A DNA stretch of 64,000 bases from Croceicoccus sp. YJ47 (GTDB lineage Bacteria; Pseudomonadota; Alphaproteobacteria; Sphingomonadales; Sphingomonadaceae), in assembly GCF_016745095.1 (NCBI RefSeq), contig NZ_CP067087.1:2344501-2408500 (forward strand). Reading direction: 5' to 3'. A program made the translations under genes and the position numbers. Shown here piece by piece: positions 1 through 10,174 of the stretch (positions are counted from its first letter, which is position 1; the number at the start of each line of letters is the position of its first letter). The notes under the pieces are model-generated. The model ran no database searches and was not told the origin of the DNA. It saw only the letters and a list, made by a program, of their open reading frames with translations.

Positions 1-819
1 GCGGTGATGACTGGCCTCGGCAAGGCGGATTTTCCGGTGCCGCATATCTACGGCCTGTGCGAGGACGATGCCGTGCTGGGTACCGCGTTCTTCGTCATGG
101 AAATGGTCGAGGGGCGCATATTCTGGGACGCGACGTTCCCCGATGTCGGGCGGGATGAACGGCCCGCCTATTTCGATGCGATGAACGGCGTCCTCGCCGA
201 TCTGCACAAGGTAGACTACGCCGCCGTGGGCCTTGGCGATTATGGCCTACCCGGCAATTATTTCGAGCGGCAGATCGCGCGCTGGTCGAAACAATATCTG
301 GCGGACGAAAAGGCGGGTCGGGACGCCAACATGGACCGGCTCGTCGAATGGCTGCCCGCCAACATTCCGCCCGGCGACGAAACCGCCATAGTCCATGGCG
401 ACCTGCGCTGTGACAACATGATCTTTCATCCCAGCGAACCGCGCGTGCTGGCCGTGCTCGACTGGGAATTGTCGACGCTGGGCCATCCGCTCGCCGATTT
501 TGCCTATAATGCGATGATGTACCGGATGCCGCCCGACATTGTCGCAGGGTTGAAAGGCGCCAATCTCGCCGCGCTCAACATCCCGAGCGAGGCGGAGTAT
601 GTCGCGGCCTATTGCAAGCGGGTCGGGCGCGAGCGGATACCGAACTGGGATTTCTACATCGCGTTCAATTTCTTTCGCCTCGCCGCGATCTTTCACGGGA
701 TCAAGGGGCGCGTCATCCGCGGCACCGCGGCCAGCGCGCAGGCGCAGGAACGCGCGAAGGATTTCCCCCGTCTCGCCGCGCTCGCCGCCGAGGCGATGGA
801 GGCCTGCCGAACCGCGTGA
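1..819 (+). CDS. Phosphotransferase family protein (APH/ACAD10-type), 5' partial
   Basis: The reading frame is already open at base 1, so the start lies outside the window; about 272 residues are visible. The kinase-like catalytic motif VHGDLRCDNMIF (HGD with the downstream Asn) and the metal-binding segment VLDWELSTLGHP mark the aminoglycoside-phosphotransferase fold. The WELSTLGHP context resembles the APH domain found near acyl-CoA dehydrogenases (ACAD10/11-like), which phosphorylate hydroxyacyl-CoA or related small molecules rather than antibiotics. The C-terminus is complete, ending in an Ala-rich helix. The ClC gene follows 80 bases later on the same strand. The substrate cannot be told from sequence. 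Confidence 0.85.
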   Translation, partial: AVMTGLGKADFPVPHIYGLCEDDAVLGTAFFVMEMVEGRIFWDATFPDVGRDERPAYFDAMNGVLADLHKVDYAAVGLGDYGLPGNYFERQIARWSKQYLADEKAGRDANMDRLVEWLPANIPPGDETAIVHGDLRCDNMIFHPSEPRVLAVLDWELSTLGHPLADFAYNAMMYRMPPDIVAGLKGANLAALNIPSEAEYVAAYCKRVGRERIPNWDFYIAFNFFRLAAIFHGIKGRVIRGTAASAQAQERAKDFPRLAALAAEAMEACRTA

Positions 820-899
820 TCGCGGGCCGCGCCGCGCTCGGCACAGCAGGGGCGCGAAGCTGGCTGGACCTCGCGCCTATCGCCCGCTAGGCGGATGCG

Positions 900-2213
900 A
901 TGCTGCCCCGGCTGATCCCTCCCGCGCTTGCCCGCCGCGTCTCGGCGGTCGAGACGGGCGACTGGCGGCGCCGGATCGCCACCTTGGCGGGCGCGGTGGC
1001 GATTGGCCTCGTCGCGCTGGGCTTTGCATGGGCGGGCGATCTCGCGCTGCACCGGTTCGAAACGCTGGCCGCGCGCTGGCCCTGGGCGCCGATGGTGCTG
1101 ACCCCGGCGATCTTTGCTTTGTGCGCGTGGCTGACATGGCGGTTCGCGCCGGAAACGGGCGGGTCGGGCATCCCGCAGGTGCTGGCCGCGATCCGCCGCG
1201 ACGATGCCCGCGCCGATCAGCTGTTCTCGATCAAGACCGCGCTGGCCAAGATCGGCCTGACCGTGCTCGCCCTGTTCGGCGGCGCATCGGTCGGGCGCGA
1301 GGGGCCGACGGTGCAGCTTGGCGCCGCGATCATGACCGGCACGCACCGGCTGACCGGGGCGGCGATGCGGCGCGGCGTGCTGATTTCCGGGGGCGCGGCG
1401 GGCGTGTCGGCGGCGTTCAACACGCCACTCGCCGGGATTGCCTTCGCGATCGAGGAACTCGCCGTCGCCTACGAACAGCGCATGGCCGCGCTCGTCATGG
1501 GGGCGGTCATCATCGCGGGCATCACGGCGCAGGGGCTGGCGGGCAATTACGTCTATTTCGGTGCGCTGGACGCGTCGCTGCCGCTGCATACGGTATTGAT
1601 CGCCGCGCCGCTGGCGGGGCTGATCGGCGGGGCGCTGGGTGGGGGGTTTTCCCGGCTCCTGCTGTCCCTGCGGGCGCGGGTGCGGGCGGGTGCGCTGGGA
1701 CGGCGGCCGGTTCTGTTGGCGCTCGGCTGCGGGATCGTGGTGGCGGCGCTCGGCATTGCGACGGGCGGGGCGACATGGGGCACAGGGTACGAGCCGGCGC
1801 GCCTGCTGCTCATGGGGACGGAGGCCAGCCCCTGGCTCGGCCCTGCGAAATTCGCCGCGACCCTGTTCACCAGCCTGAGCGGCATTCCCGGCGGCATCTT
1901 TGCGCCCTCGCTCGCGGTGGGGGCGGGCTTCGGGCAATGGCTGTCGCTGCTGTTCCCCGATAGCGCGATCGGCGCCATCGTGATGCTGGGCATGGTCTCC
2001 TATTTCACCGGCGTCGTGCGCGCGCCGTTGACTGCGGTGATCATCCTGACCGAGACGACGGGGAATATCGGGCTGATCCTGCCGCTGTTCGCTGCGGCCT
2101 TGTTTGCCGACTGGGCCGGGTCGCTCGTGTGTCGCAAGCGGCTCTATCACGCGCTGGCGGAGGATTTCATGCCGCCTGCGGAGACAGACGGCGCGGCGAA
2201 ACCGGCGGGCTGA
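900..2213 (+). CDS. ClC-family chloride channel / H+-Cl- antiporter
   Basis: A 437-residue polytopic membrane protein. All three anion-selectivity motifs are present: GSGIPQ near residue 89, GREGPTVQ (with the gating Glu) near 130, and GGIFAPSLAVGA near 330. The segment FNTPLAGIAFAIEEL carries the inner-side Glu that is used for proton coupling in ClC antiporters, so an exchanger is slightly favoured over a passive channel; this last point is inference. There is no C-terminal CBS pair. Length matches bacterial ClC proteins. It is followed by a bidirectional terminator that separates it from the convergent ettA. Confidence 0.93.
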   Translation: MLPRLIPPALARRVSAVETGDWRRRIATLAGAVAIGLVALGFAWAGDLALHRFETLAARWPWAPMVLTPAIFALCAWLTWRFAPETGGSGIPQVLAAIRRDDARADQLFSIKTALAKIGLTVLALFGGASVGREGPTVQLGAAIMTGTHRLTGAAMRRGVLISGGAAGVSAAFNTPLAGIAFAIEELAVAYEQRMAALVMGAVIIAGITAQGLAGNYVYFGALDASLPLHTVLIAAPLAGLIGGALGGGFSRLLLSLRARVRAGALGRRPVLLALGCGIVVAALGIATGGATWGTGYEPARLLLMGTEASPWLGPAKFAATLFTSLSGIPGGIFAPSLAVGAGFGQWLSLLFPDSAIGAIVMLGMVSYFTGVVRAPLTAVIILTETTGNIGLILPLFAAALFADWAGSLVCRKRLYHALAEDFMPPAETDGAAKPAG

Positions 2214-2230
2214 TCCGCGCAGCCCCCATG

Positions 2231-2270
2231 AAAAACGCCGCGCCCCCCACATGGGAAGCGCGGTGTTTTT
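2231..2270. terminator. Bidirectional intrinsic terminator between ClC gene and ettA
   Basis: An A5 run, a GC-rich stem (cgccgcgc paired with gcgcggtg, one G-T pair) and a T5 run sit 17 bases after the ClC stop and 18 bases beyond the ettA stop. The symmetry gives a U-tract on either strand, as expected between convergent genes. Confidence 0.8.
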
Positions 2271-2288
2271 GCATCGCAGGCAATGGCG

Positions 2289-3971
<1,683 letters not shown>

Positions 3972-4072
3972 CAGTCGTCCTTTGGGGAAATAGCGGTCTT
4001 ATAGGAAATCGTGCTGGGCCGCAGATAAGCCCATGCACGGGGAAGGGCAAGGCCCGCATCATGGCGCGCCAA

Positions 4073-4089
4073 GCCGCTTGGCAAGCGGC
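4073..4089. promoter_or_regulatory. 17-bp palindrome between ettA and M28 peptidase
   Basis: GCCGCTTG-G-CAAGCGGC is a perfect 8-bp inverted repeat around one base, in the divergent intergenic region, 26 bases before the peptidase ATG. It could be an operator or an mRNA hairpin. It also lies inside a possible N-terminal extension from ATG 4061, so chance is not excluded. Confidence 0.35.
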
Positions 4090-4114
4090 GGCGGCGGCGG
4101 TATCGCTTGCAACC

Positions 4115-5524
4115 ATGAACAGGACAACGCTCGCCGCCATCGCCCCGCTTGCCCTTGCCGGCATCGCCCCCGCCACCGCCACCGCGCAAATCTTCGTGCC
4201 CGCCGCCGCGCCCGACGGCGCCGATGCGGCGATTGCCGCCGCGCGCGACGCCGCGATGGAGGGCGATGGTATCGCGATGGATTTCGTCGAAGGCATCACG
4301 ACCGAGGTCGGCCCCGCCAGGCCGGCGCGCCGGCGGAGGCGCGCGGGCGCGAATGGGCGGTCCGCTGGCTGCGTGGGAACGGGTTTTCCAACGTGCGCGA
4401 CGAACCCTACATGATGCCGACATGGGTGCGCGGGTCGGAAACGGCCGAAATCGTGTCTCCGTTCGCACAGCCGCTGCGCCTGACCGCGCTCGGCAATAGC
4501 GGATCGACCGGGGCGGACGGACTGGAGGCGGAGATCGTTGCGTTCGAGAATTACGCCGCACTCACCGCCGCGCCCGATGGCAGCCTTGCCGGCAAGATCG
4601 CCTATATCGGTCACGAAATGCGGCCGGCGCAGGACGGGTCGAGCTATGGTTTTGCCGGGCCGCACGCTGGACCGGGCGCTCGCCGCGCGCAAGGGGGCGA
4701 TTGCGGCCGTGATCAAATCGGTCGGCACCGACACGCACCGCATGCCGCACACCGGCAACACCGGCTTTGCCGAGGGGCAGGATCCGATCCCCGCCGCCGC
4801 GCTGTCGGTGCCCGATGCCGAAAACCTGGAACGCATGGCCCGCCGCGCCGATGCCGCCGGAACGCCTCTCGTGCTGCGCATGACATTGACGCCGCAGCAG
4901 CTCGGCGAAACGCGTTCGGGCAATGTGATCGCGGAAATTCCGGGCCGTGATCCGTCATTGCCGATGGTGTTGCTGGCCTGTCATCTCGACAGCTGGGATC
5001 TGGGCACCGGGGCCATCGACGATGCGTCGGGCTGCGGCATTGCCGCCGCCGCCGCGAAGGGCGTTGCGGCGCAGGGGCAGCCGCTGCGCACCATTCGCGT
5101 GCTGTTTGCCGGCGCGGAGGAAGTCGGCGTGTGGGGCGGCAAGGCCTATGCCGCGGCGCACGGGGACGAGCTGCACGGCGTCGCCTATGAAAGCGATTTC
5201 GGCGCGGACCGTATCTGGCGGATGGATACGGCGCGGCTGAATCCTGCGCTCGCCGACCGGATTGCCGGGCTGGTCGCGCCGCTGGGCGTGGCGCGTGGTT
5301 CGGGCGAGGCGGGCGGCGGTGCCGACATCGGCGCGATCATCGCCGAGACCGACATGGCGGTCATCGACCTGCAACAGGATGGCACACGCTATTTCGAACT
5401 GCATCACACTGCCGACGATACGCTGGACAAGGTCGATCCCGCACAGCTGCGGCAGAATGTCGCCGCGTGGGTCGCGGCGACATCGGTGCTCGCCAATGCA
5501 AAAGGCCCGCTCCGCGCCGAATAG
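4115..5524 (+). pseudogene. Secreted M28-family metallopeptidase, two compensating frameshifts
   Basis: Read through two frame changes, this encodes a protein of about 469 residues resembling the carboxypeptidase Q-like branch of M28 zinc aminopeptidases. The first part (from ATG 4115) has a signal peptide ending near ATATAQ. The frame then shifts at the CCCC run near 4313-4316 (one C too few: TEVGP should continue RQAGAPAEARG) and shifts back near 4651-4655 (one C too many: SSYGFAG should continue RTLDRALAARKG). Metal and catalytic motifs lie in the last part: HLDSWDLGTGAIDDASG, GAEEVGVWGG, YESDFGAD and ELHHTADDT. No single frame covers the gene. The pair restores the frame, which fits consensus errors as well as real decay. 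Confidence 0.85.
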
Positions 5525-5537
5525 CGCGAAGCGGGCC
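5504..5537. terminator. Hairpin overlapping the M28 peptidase stop codon
   Basis: GGCCCGC and GCGGGCC arms with inner CGCG pairs enclose the TAG stop and lie 32 bases from the sodC stop on the other strand. There is only a weak T-tract, so termination efficiency is uncertain. It is the only stem-loop between these convergent genes. Confidence 0.45.
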
Positions 5538-5568
5538 ATGGGGTGCGTCAAACGCCCCGGCTTATGGT

Positions 5569-6117
5569 TCAGATCGCGTCGGTCCGGCGCAGCACGCCGC
5601 ACGCGATGCGCGATCCGGCATCGCCGCTCGGCTGGCTGACGCCGTCGTCGGCATTGGCGTGGATGACGAATGCCGAACCGTCGCCGGCGAGCATCGCATC
5701 GAACGTGCCAGCCGGTGCCATTGCGTCGATCGAGCCGCTGCCATTGGCGCCGATCACCAGATTGGGCAGGTCGCCGGCATGGGCGACGCCGTCATCGTTC
5801 ATCGTGCCGTGCGGAACGTCGGTCGGGTTCCAATGGCCGCCCGCGCTCGAAAAATCGGGCGCGTCGCAACGTCCCGTAGTGTGAATATGCGCGCCATGGG
5901 TGCCGGCCGGCATGTTGTATGCGTTCACCATGACATGAATGCCGCCGCCCATGGGCATGGTCGTGACCGTTCCGACATCGGTGCCATCGGCGGTGCGCAA
6001 TGTCGCGGTCGCGGTTTCGTCGGACAGGCCCATGTCGTCCGCGGCCTCGTTCAATGTCGCGCAGCCTCCCATGGCGAAGGCGGTTCCGGCAAGAAGAGCG
6101 AGTGTGATTGATTTCAT
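5569..6117 (-). CDS. sodC: Periplasmic Cu/Zn superoxide dismutase, lipoprotein-type leader
   Basis: A 182-residue protein from ATG 6117; an upstream in-frame ATG at 6168 would put extra residues before the signal peptide, whereas 6117 has an AGGGA ribosome site. The leader MKSITLALLAGTAFAMGGC is a lipoprotein signal with a lipobox Cys. Copper/zinc ligands are visible in GTHGAHIHTTGRCDAP (His-x-His and the disulfide Cys), AGGHWNPTD and FVIHANADD. GSRIACGVL supplies the second disulfide Cys. The enzyme removes extracytoplasmic superoxide. A GGAAC lies upstream on the same strand (6192-6188), but the matching -10 element is poor. Confidence 0.93.
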   Translation of the reverse strand: MKSITLALLAGTAFAMGGCATLNEAADDMGLSDETATATLRTADGTDVGTVTTMPMGGGIHVMVNAYNMPAGTHGAHIHTTGRCDAPDFSSAGGHWNPTDVPHGTMNDDGVAHAGDLPNLVIGANGSGSIDAMAPAGTFDAMLAGDGSAFVIHANADDGVSQPSGDAGSRIACGVLRRTDAI

Positions 6118-6508
6118 CGGCTGTGTCCCTGTTGTCATGAGCGTCATTGGTATGACTCGCCAATTCAATGCGCGGGATTGGCAAACTGTTCCCCCGATAC
6201 GAGTTCGCCTAACACACGAATTGCCGGGCAGTTGAACGTTATTGTAATTTTTTATGATAACGAAATATCAAATGATATAATAATATTTCTCAAATACATG
6301 CATCTTTTCAGCGCTCAAATCGTAACTCCTTCAGCAGGTCGAAAAGATCCGCGTCAAATGGAGTAAATCGAATGGTGTTTCGATGCTGCCGCGACCGTTT
6401 GTCGTATTGCGACGATTGTTGGGGCGGGACCGAAAATATTCGGTTTCTTCAGGTCATGCACTTCGTGTTCGCCCGTTGGAGCGAACCGCCGCGAATTGAG
6501 GAATAATC
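6118..6508. other. 391-base intergenic region with an AT-rich core
   Basis: No convincing ORF was found between the divergent sodC and adhesin genes. The stretch 6241-6300 contains only 10 G/C in 60 bases (my count), against a strongly GC-rich background. It includes runs such as gatataataatattt. The region from 6330 to 6508 returns toward normal composition and holds the adhesin leader with its ribosome site at 6498-6502. This is the likely place for adhesin promoter and silencer binding; no specific box is assigned. Confidence 0.6.
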
Positions 6509-8053
6509 ATGAAATCTTCCGTCTCCCGCAAACTGACCGTCGCATTCATGGCCGGAAGCGCCACGATGGGGCTTTCCGCCATGGCGTATGCCGATGCTAC
6601 TCCGGCGTGTAACGAGGCCGGGTCGCAAAGCACCGAATGCGGAACGCAGGCCACGACCGGCACGGCGCAGGGTGCCACCGCGGTGGGCAATGGCGCGATC
6701 GCGACCGGCACGGATGCCGTCGCCATCGGCAGCGACGACGCCGGCACGAACCCTGCCACCGCCACCGGGCCGAGCACCGTTGCCATCGGCGGCGAAAGCG
6801 ATGCGACGACGCCGGGGGCAACCGCTCTGGGCTGGCAGTCGCAGGCGACCGGCATGATGGCGACCGCCGTGGGGCATCAGACGACCGCATCCGGCGCGCA
6901 AAGCTTTGCCGCCGCAGAGGATGCCGTCGCATCGGGCACCAACAGCATCGCCATCGGCAATACGGCCGTGGCCGACGGGGGCGATGCCATTGCCATCGGC
7001 GGCAATCGCGATGGCGATGCGGGCATGGCGACGACCGCGACCGGACCGTCCACGACGGCGGTTGGCGGGCAGGCGACCGCAGCAGGTCCGGGCGCAACCG
7101 CCTATGGCTGGCGTGCCGAGGCGACGTCCGAACGCGCCACCGCGCTGGGCCATCTCGCCACGGCGCAGGGCGTGCGTTCGACGGCGATCGGTGAAAACGC
7201 CGATGCGCAGACCGACTTCGCCACCGCGATCGGGAACGAGGCGATCGCGAACGGCACGGATGCCCTGGCCATCGGCGACACCGCCGCGGCGAACGGGAAC
7301 TCCACCACCGCGGTGGGCGGGGAAAGCGTGGCCACGGGTCCGGGCGCAACCGCCTATGGCTGGCAGTCGTCGGCGGGTGCCGAACGGGCCACCGCGCTCG
7401 GCCATCTCGCCGAAGCGAACGGCGTGCGCTCCGTCGCAGTCGGCGAGGCTGCGACGGCGAGCGGCGCCGGGGCCATCGCCATGGGTAACGAGGCTGTCGC
7501 ATCGGGCGAAAACTCGGTCGCGATCGGCAATGGCGCGAGCGCGACCAACGCCGGCCAGGTCGTCGTCGCCTCGCTCGGCAACAGCACCGCGTCGCAGGTC
7601 GGACCGCTGGCCTTCGTGACCGCCGATGCCAACGGCACGCTGGGGACAAGCGTTTCGCCGGCGGGGATGAGCAATCTCGCCAGCTTCTCCGACGTTCAGG
7701 CGAACATGGCGGCGATCGGGTCCAACACCGCGGCGATCGGCGCGAACACCGCCTCGATCACGCAGTTGCAGGGGCAGACCTCGCAATTGTTCGACCTGAA
7801 CGAGGTCAACCGCCGCGACATTCGCAAGGCGAACGAAGGCGTTGCCATGGCGCTGGCCATGGAATCGCCGATCCTGATGGCGGGCACCAATTTCGGCGTG
7901 TCGGGCGGCCTCGGCTATTTCCAGGAGCGCGTGGCCGGTTCGGCGGCGTTTGCGGCGCGCGTCGGCTTTAACACGGCCGTTTCGGCAGGCGTTGGCGTCG
8001 GCTTCGACAGCGGCGAAGTCGGCGGGCGCGCCGGGTTCCAGATGGCCTGGTAA
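6509..8053 (+). CDS. Trimeric autotransporter adhesin (YadA-like)
   Basis: A 514-residue protein with a 30-residue signal peptide (MKSSVSRKLTVAFMAG...AMAYA). Residues about 50-350 are left-handed parallel beta-roll head repeats of the type AxAIGxxAxATG. A very short neck/coiled coil follows (NMAAIGSNTAAIGANTASI, about 393-440). The final 70 residues form four strands ending GGRAGFQMAW, a YadA-type anchor with terminal aromatic residue for BAM-dependent insertion. The stalk is unusually short, so the head would sit close to the outer membrane. GAGGAA at 6498 supports the start. Predicted role: adhesion or autoaggregation at the cell surface. A hairpin terminator follows. Confidence 0.9.
   Translation: MKSSVSRKLTVAFMAGSATMGLSAMAYADATPACNEAGSQSTECGTQATTGTAQGATAVGNGAIATGTDAVAIGSDDAGTNPATATGPSTVAIGGESDATTPGATALGWQSQATGMMATAVGHQTTASGAQSFAAAEDAVASGTNSIAIGNTAVADGGDAIAIGGNRDGDAGMATTATGPSTTAVGGQATAAGPGATAYGWRAEATSERATALGHLATAQGVRSTAIGENADAQTDFATAIGNEAIANGTDALAIGDTAAANGNSTTAVGGESVATGPGATAYGWQSSAGAERATALGHLAEANGVRSVAVGEAATASGAGAIAMGNEAVASGENSVAIGNGASATNAGQVVVASLGNSTASQVGPLAFVTADANGTLGTSVSPAGMSNLASFSDVQANMAAIGSNTAAIGANTASITQLQGQTSQLFDLNEVNRRDIRKANEGVAMALAMESPILMAGTNFGVSGGLGYFQERVAGSAAFAARVGFNTAVSAGVGVGFDSGEVGGRAGFQMAW
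6773..7552 (+). repeat. Three consecutive head modules of about 84-92 residues in the adhesin
   Basis: Module A (6773-7048, 92 aa), B (7049-7300, 84 aa) and C (7301-7552, 84 aa) align end to end: each starts (S/T)TVAIGGE or TTAVGG, passes through PGATAYGW or PGATALGW, then ATALGH or ATAVGH, and ends with IGN motifs. B and C share an identical DNA stretch of at least 24 bases exactly 252 bases apart (near 7085 and 7337), which indicates recent duplication or gene conversion. Confidence 0.75.
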
Positions 8054-8080
8054 ACCCTGCGTCCGATTGGACAGTGATGG

Positions 8081-8112
8081 AGGGCCGGGGCTTTGCGTCC
8101 CGGCCCTCTTTC
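8081..8112 (+). terminator. Intrinsic terminator of the adhesin gene
   Basis: AGGGCCGGG and CCCGGCCCT arms around a 10-base loop are followed by CTTTC, 28 bases after the adhesin stop. Confidence 0.8.
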
Positions 8113-8225
8113 GTGTGTCCTGTGCTTTATCACGGCGCTGGCCGCGATGCTGATGGGTTGCCATCGTTTGACCGCTACGGCTAACAGACACGCATATTTC
8201 GTGAACAGGACAGGACGGCGCGCCG

Positions 8226-9098
8226 ATGAATTATGTGCAAACCTTGCAGGAACAGGTGAACGGCATGGTGCGCGGCGTGGTGGCCGCGCTGCCGAATATT
8301 GCCGTGGCGCTGATCGTGCTGGCGATCACGTGGATCGTGGCGCGGTTTGCCGTGCGCATCGCCGACAGGCTGACGGGGCGGACCCATTTGCGGCCCAGCC
8401 TTCAGAACCTGGTCGAGACGCTGGTGCGGCTGGCGATCTGGCTCGTCGGGTTCATGATCGCGATGACCATCATGCTGCCCGGGCTGGATCCGGCGGGGCT
8501 GGTCGCGGGGCTGGGCGTGGGCGCTCTCGCCGTGGGCTTCGCATTTCAGGATATTTTCGAGAATTTCCTCGCCGGCGTGCTCATCATGCTGCGCGAGAAG
8601 ATGCGCATGGGCGACATCATCGAGGTCGAGGGCGTGCTCGGCCGGGTGGAGCACATCACCTTGCGCGAAACCCATATCCGCCAGCTCAGCAACGAACTCA
8701 CGATCATGCCCAATTCGATGATCTTCAAGAACGCGGTAAAAATCCTGACCGATGCGGAAATGCGCCGGGACGAACTTATCGTCGGCGTGTCCTACGACAG
8801 CGACCTCGAACAGTCGGAGGCCGTCATCCGCAAGGCGTTCGAGGGGATCGAGGGGATCATCACGGACAAGCCGATCCTGATCTTCGCGCGCGAATTCAAT
8901 TCCAGCTCCATCGATTTTCAGGTGCAGTGGTGGAGCGAATCCAAGCCGCGCGACATGCGCGAGGTGAAGCATCACGTCGTCATGGCGATCAAGCGCGGGC
9001 TGGATGACGCCGGGATCGAGATCCCGTTCCCCTACGTCACCAACACGTTCAAGGAGCCGCTGTCGCTCCACCGTGCGGACAACGACACGGCGGCCTGA
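8226..9098 (+). CDS. MscS-type mechanosensitive channel
   Basis: A 290-residue small-conductance channel. TM helices lie near residues 22-42 and 65-85. The pore helix TM3 is the Gly/Ala-rich segment AGLGVGALAVGFAFQDIFEN (about 99-118), the family signature, followed by the beta domain (GDIIEVEGVLGRVEHI) and the alpha/beta vestibule ending near residue 275. It releases solutes on hypo-osmotic shock. It is flanked by terminators on both sides, so it is monocistronic. Confidence 0.94.
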   Translation: MNYVQTLQEQVNGMVRGVVAALPNIAVALIVLAITWIVARFAVRIADRLTGRTHLRPSLQNLVETLVRLAIWLVGFMIAMTIMLPGLDPAGLVAGLGVGALAVGFAFQDIFENFLAGVLIMLREKMRMGDIIEVEGVLGRVEHITLRETHIRQLSNELTIMPNSMIFKNAVKILTDAEMRRDELIVGVSYDSDLEQSEAVIRKAFEGIEGIITDKPILIFAREFNSSSIDFQVQWWSESKPRDMREVKHHVVMAIKRGLDDAGIEIPFPYVTNTFKEPLSLHRADNDTAA

Positions 9099-9124
9099 CC
9101 GCGCCGCGCACCGCCGCCACGCAG

Positions 9125-9164
9125 AAAGGGCCGGGACCGCATGGGCTGCGGTCCCGGCCCTTTT
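9125..9164. terminator. Strong bidirectional terminator after mscS-type gene
   Basis: AAAGGGCCGGGACCGC and GCGGTCCCGGCCCTTT are perfect 16-bp arms with a 7-base loop, with A/T ends on both sides. It ends mscS transcription and the convergent PRC-barrel transcript. Confidence 0.9.
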
Positions 9165-9194
9165 CATGAGGCGCGATGGCCCGTCCGTCCCGGT

Positions 9195-9485
9195 TCAGCC
9201 CGGACGGCGCACCTTCGCATAATCGGCGCGCGATGCGGCGCCGCCATCGTGGTAGATCACGGCATCGTCGGTGATTTCCAGGCTGTCGACGGACACGATG
9301 CGCCCATCCTCGAGCCGGACGGCGGCGACATGTTCATGGGTTTTGTCGACCAGCATATCCTCGATCTTGCCATAGCTTAGCCCGGCGGGGTCGACGACAT
9401 CGTGGCCGCGAATGTCCTGCTTGTCATGGACGAGCTGCCAGGAACTCAATTCCTCCAGCTCTCCGAAACGGTCGTTGTTATGCAT
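9195..9485 (-). CDS. PRC-barrel domain protein
   Basis: A 96-residue soluble protein with the PRC-barrel pattern: DVVDPAGLSYGKIEDMLVD followed by strands HVAAVRLEDGRIVSVDSLEI. PRC-barrels are small beta-barrels found in RimM, photosynthetic reaction-centre H subunit and many stress proteins. AAAGGA supports the start at 9485. It lies 35 bases downstream of the one-TM protein gene on the same strand and probably shares its transcript. Molecular role unknown. Confidence 0.85.
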   Translation of the reverse strand: MHNNDRFGELEELSSWQLVHDKQDIRGHDVVDPAGLSYGKIEDMLVDKTHEHVAAVRLEDGRIVSVDSLEITDDAVIYHDGGAASRADYAKVRRPG

Positions 9486-9520
9486 GGTGCTTATCCTTTG
9501 GTTGCGCGTGTGTGCGGCGT

Positions 9521-10057
9521 TCAGGCTTCATCGATGATGTCGATGTTCGCCTCGTCGACGATCAGGAAGATCTCCTGGTCGGCCAGCACGTTGCGCGTGT
9601 CTTCGTCGAGGGGAACGCCCTCCACATCGGTCATTTCGCCGGCTTCGCGGATGGTGCCACCCGTAATGCTGAGCCGCTGGCCGGGATTGATGTCGAGCGG
9701 GACTTCGCGCGGTTCGTCGATGATGATCGCAAAGATACGCGCGCCATCGTTCTCGATCCAGAAACCGCGATCGGTCAGCGGACCGCCGACGTCGGCTTCG
9801 CCTGTAAATTCCTGCCCGATATAGGCTTGCGGATTGGCGGCGATGGCGGCGATGGTCATGTCGGATGCCATCGTCGGCGTTGCGTTCGCATCACCCATGT
9901 CGGCCGTTTCCGAAACCTCGGTATCGGTCGTCAGCATTTCGGCGTCGTCATCGTCATCCGCCAGAATCCACCACAGGATAAGGGCACCCAGAATCAGGGC
10001 CAGCAAAAGCCAGAGCCACGATTTCGATGATTTTTTCTCGACCGGAATTTCCGCCAT
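9521..10057 (-). CDS. Uncharacterised one-TM envelope protein with an OB-like domain
   Basis: A 178-residue protein with a cytoplasmic N-terminus containing Lys, one transmembrane helix (WLWLLLALILGALILWWIL, about residues 14-32), an acidic stretch DDDDDAE, a low-complexity linker, and a compact C-terminal domain of about 105 residues (from DMTIAAIAANPQAYIGQ onward) with alternating strands typical of small beta-barrel folds. The domain should be extracytoplasmic. A near-ideal ribosome site (AGGAGG, 7 bases before ATG) suggests strong translation. First gene of a pair with the PRC-barrel protein. No family recognised with confidence. Confidence 0.75.
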   Translation of the reverse strand: MAEIPVEKKSSKSWLWLLLALILGALILWWILADDDDDAEMLTTDTEVSETADMGDANATPTMASDMTIAAIAANPQAYIGQEFTGEADVGGPLTDRGFWIENDGARIFAIIIDEPREVPLDINPGQRLSITGGTIREAGEMTDVEGVPLDEDTRNVLADQEIFLIVDEANIDIIDEA

Positions 10058-10105
10058 GGTGTGTCCTCCTGTTTGCCACGCAGAGCTGTCTGCGCATAAT
10101 GGTTA

Positions 10106-10130
10106 AGCGAACAGAAAGGTTTATCGTTCC
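10106..10130 (-). promoter_or_regulatory. Candidate EcfG-type promoter, one mismatch in -10
   Basis: On the minus strand GGAAC (10130-10126), a 16-base spacer and CGCT (10109-10106). The alphaproteobacterial general-stress sigma factor EcfG recognises GGAAC-N16/17-CGTT, so the -10 has one mismatch. It lies 48 bases before the ATG of the one-TM protein. Confidence 0.35.
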
Positions 10131-10174
10131 GATTTTCGTAAAACGGGTCTGGGAGAGGGGCGGCCCGTGGCAGC

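Noticed and set aside
693-2252. Arg-rich open frame opposite the ClC gene
   Set aside because: Composition (Arg, Gln, His, Pro) is typical for antisense of GC-rich genes and it covers a clear ClC protein.
6188-6192. EcfG promoter before sodC
   Set aside because: GGAAC is present, but the -10 position reads GCAT/CATT at the permitted spacings.
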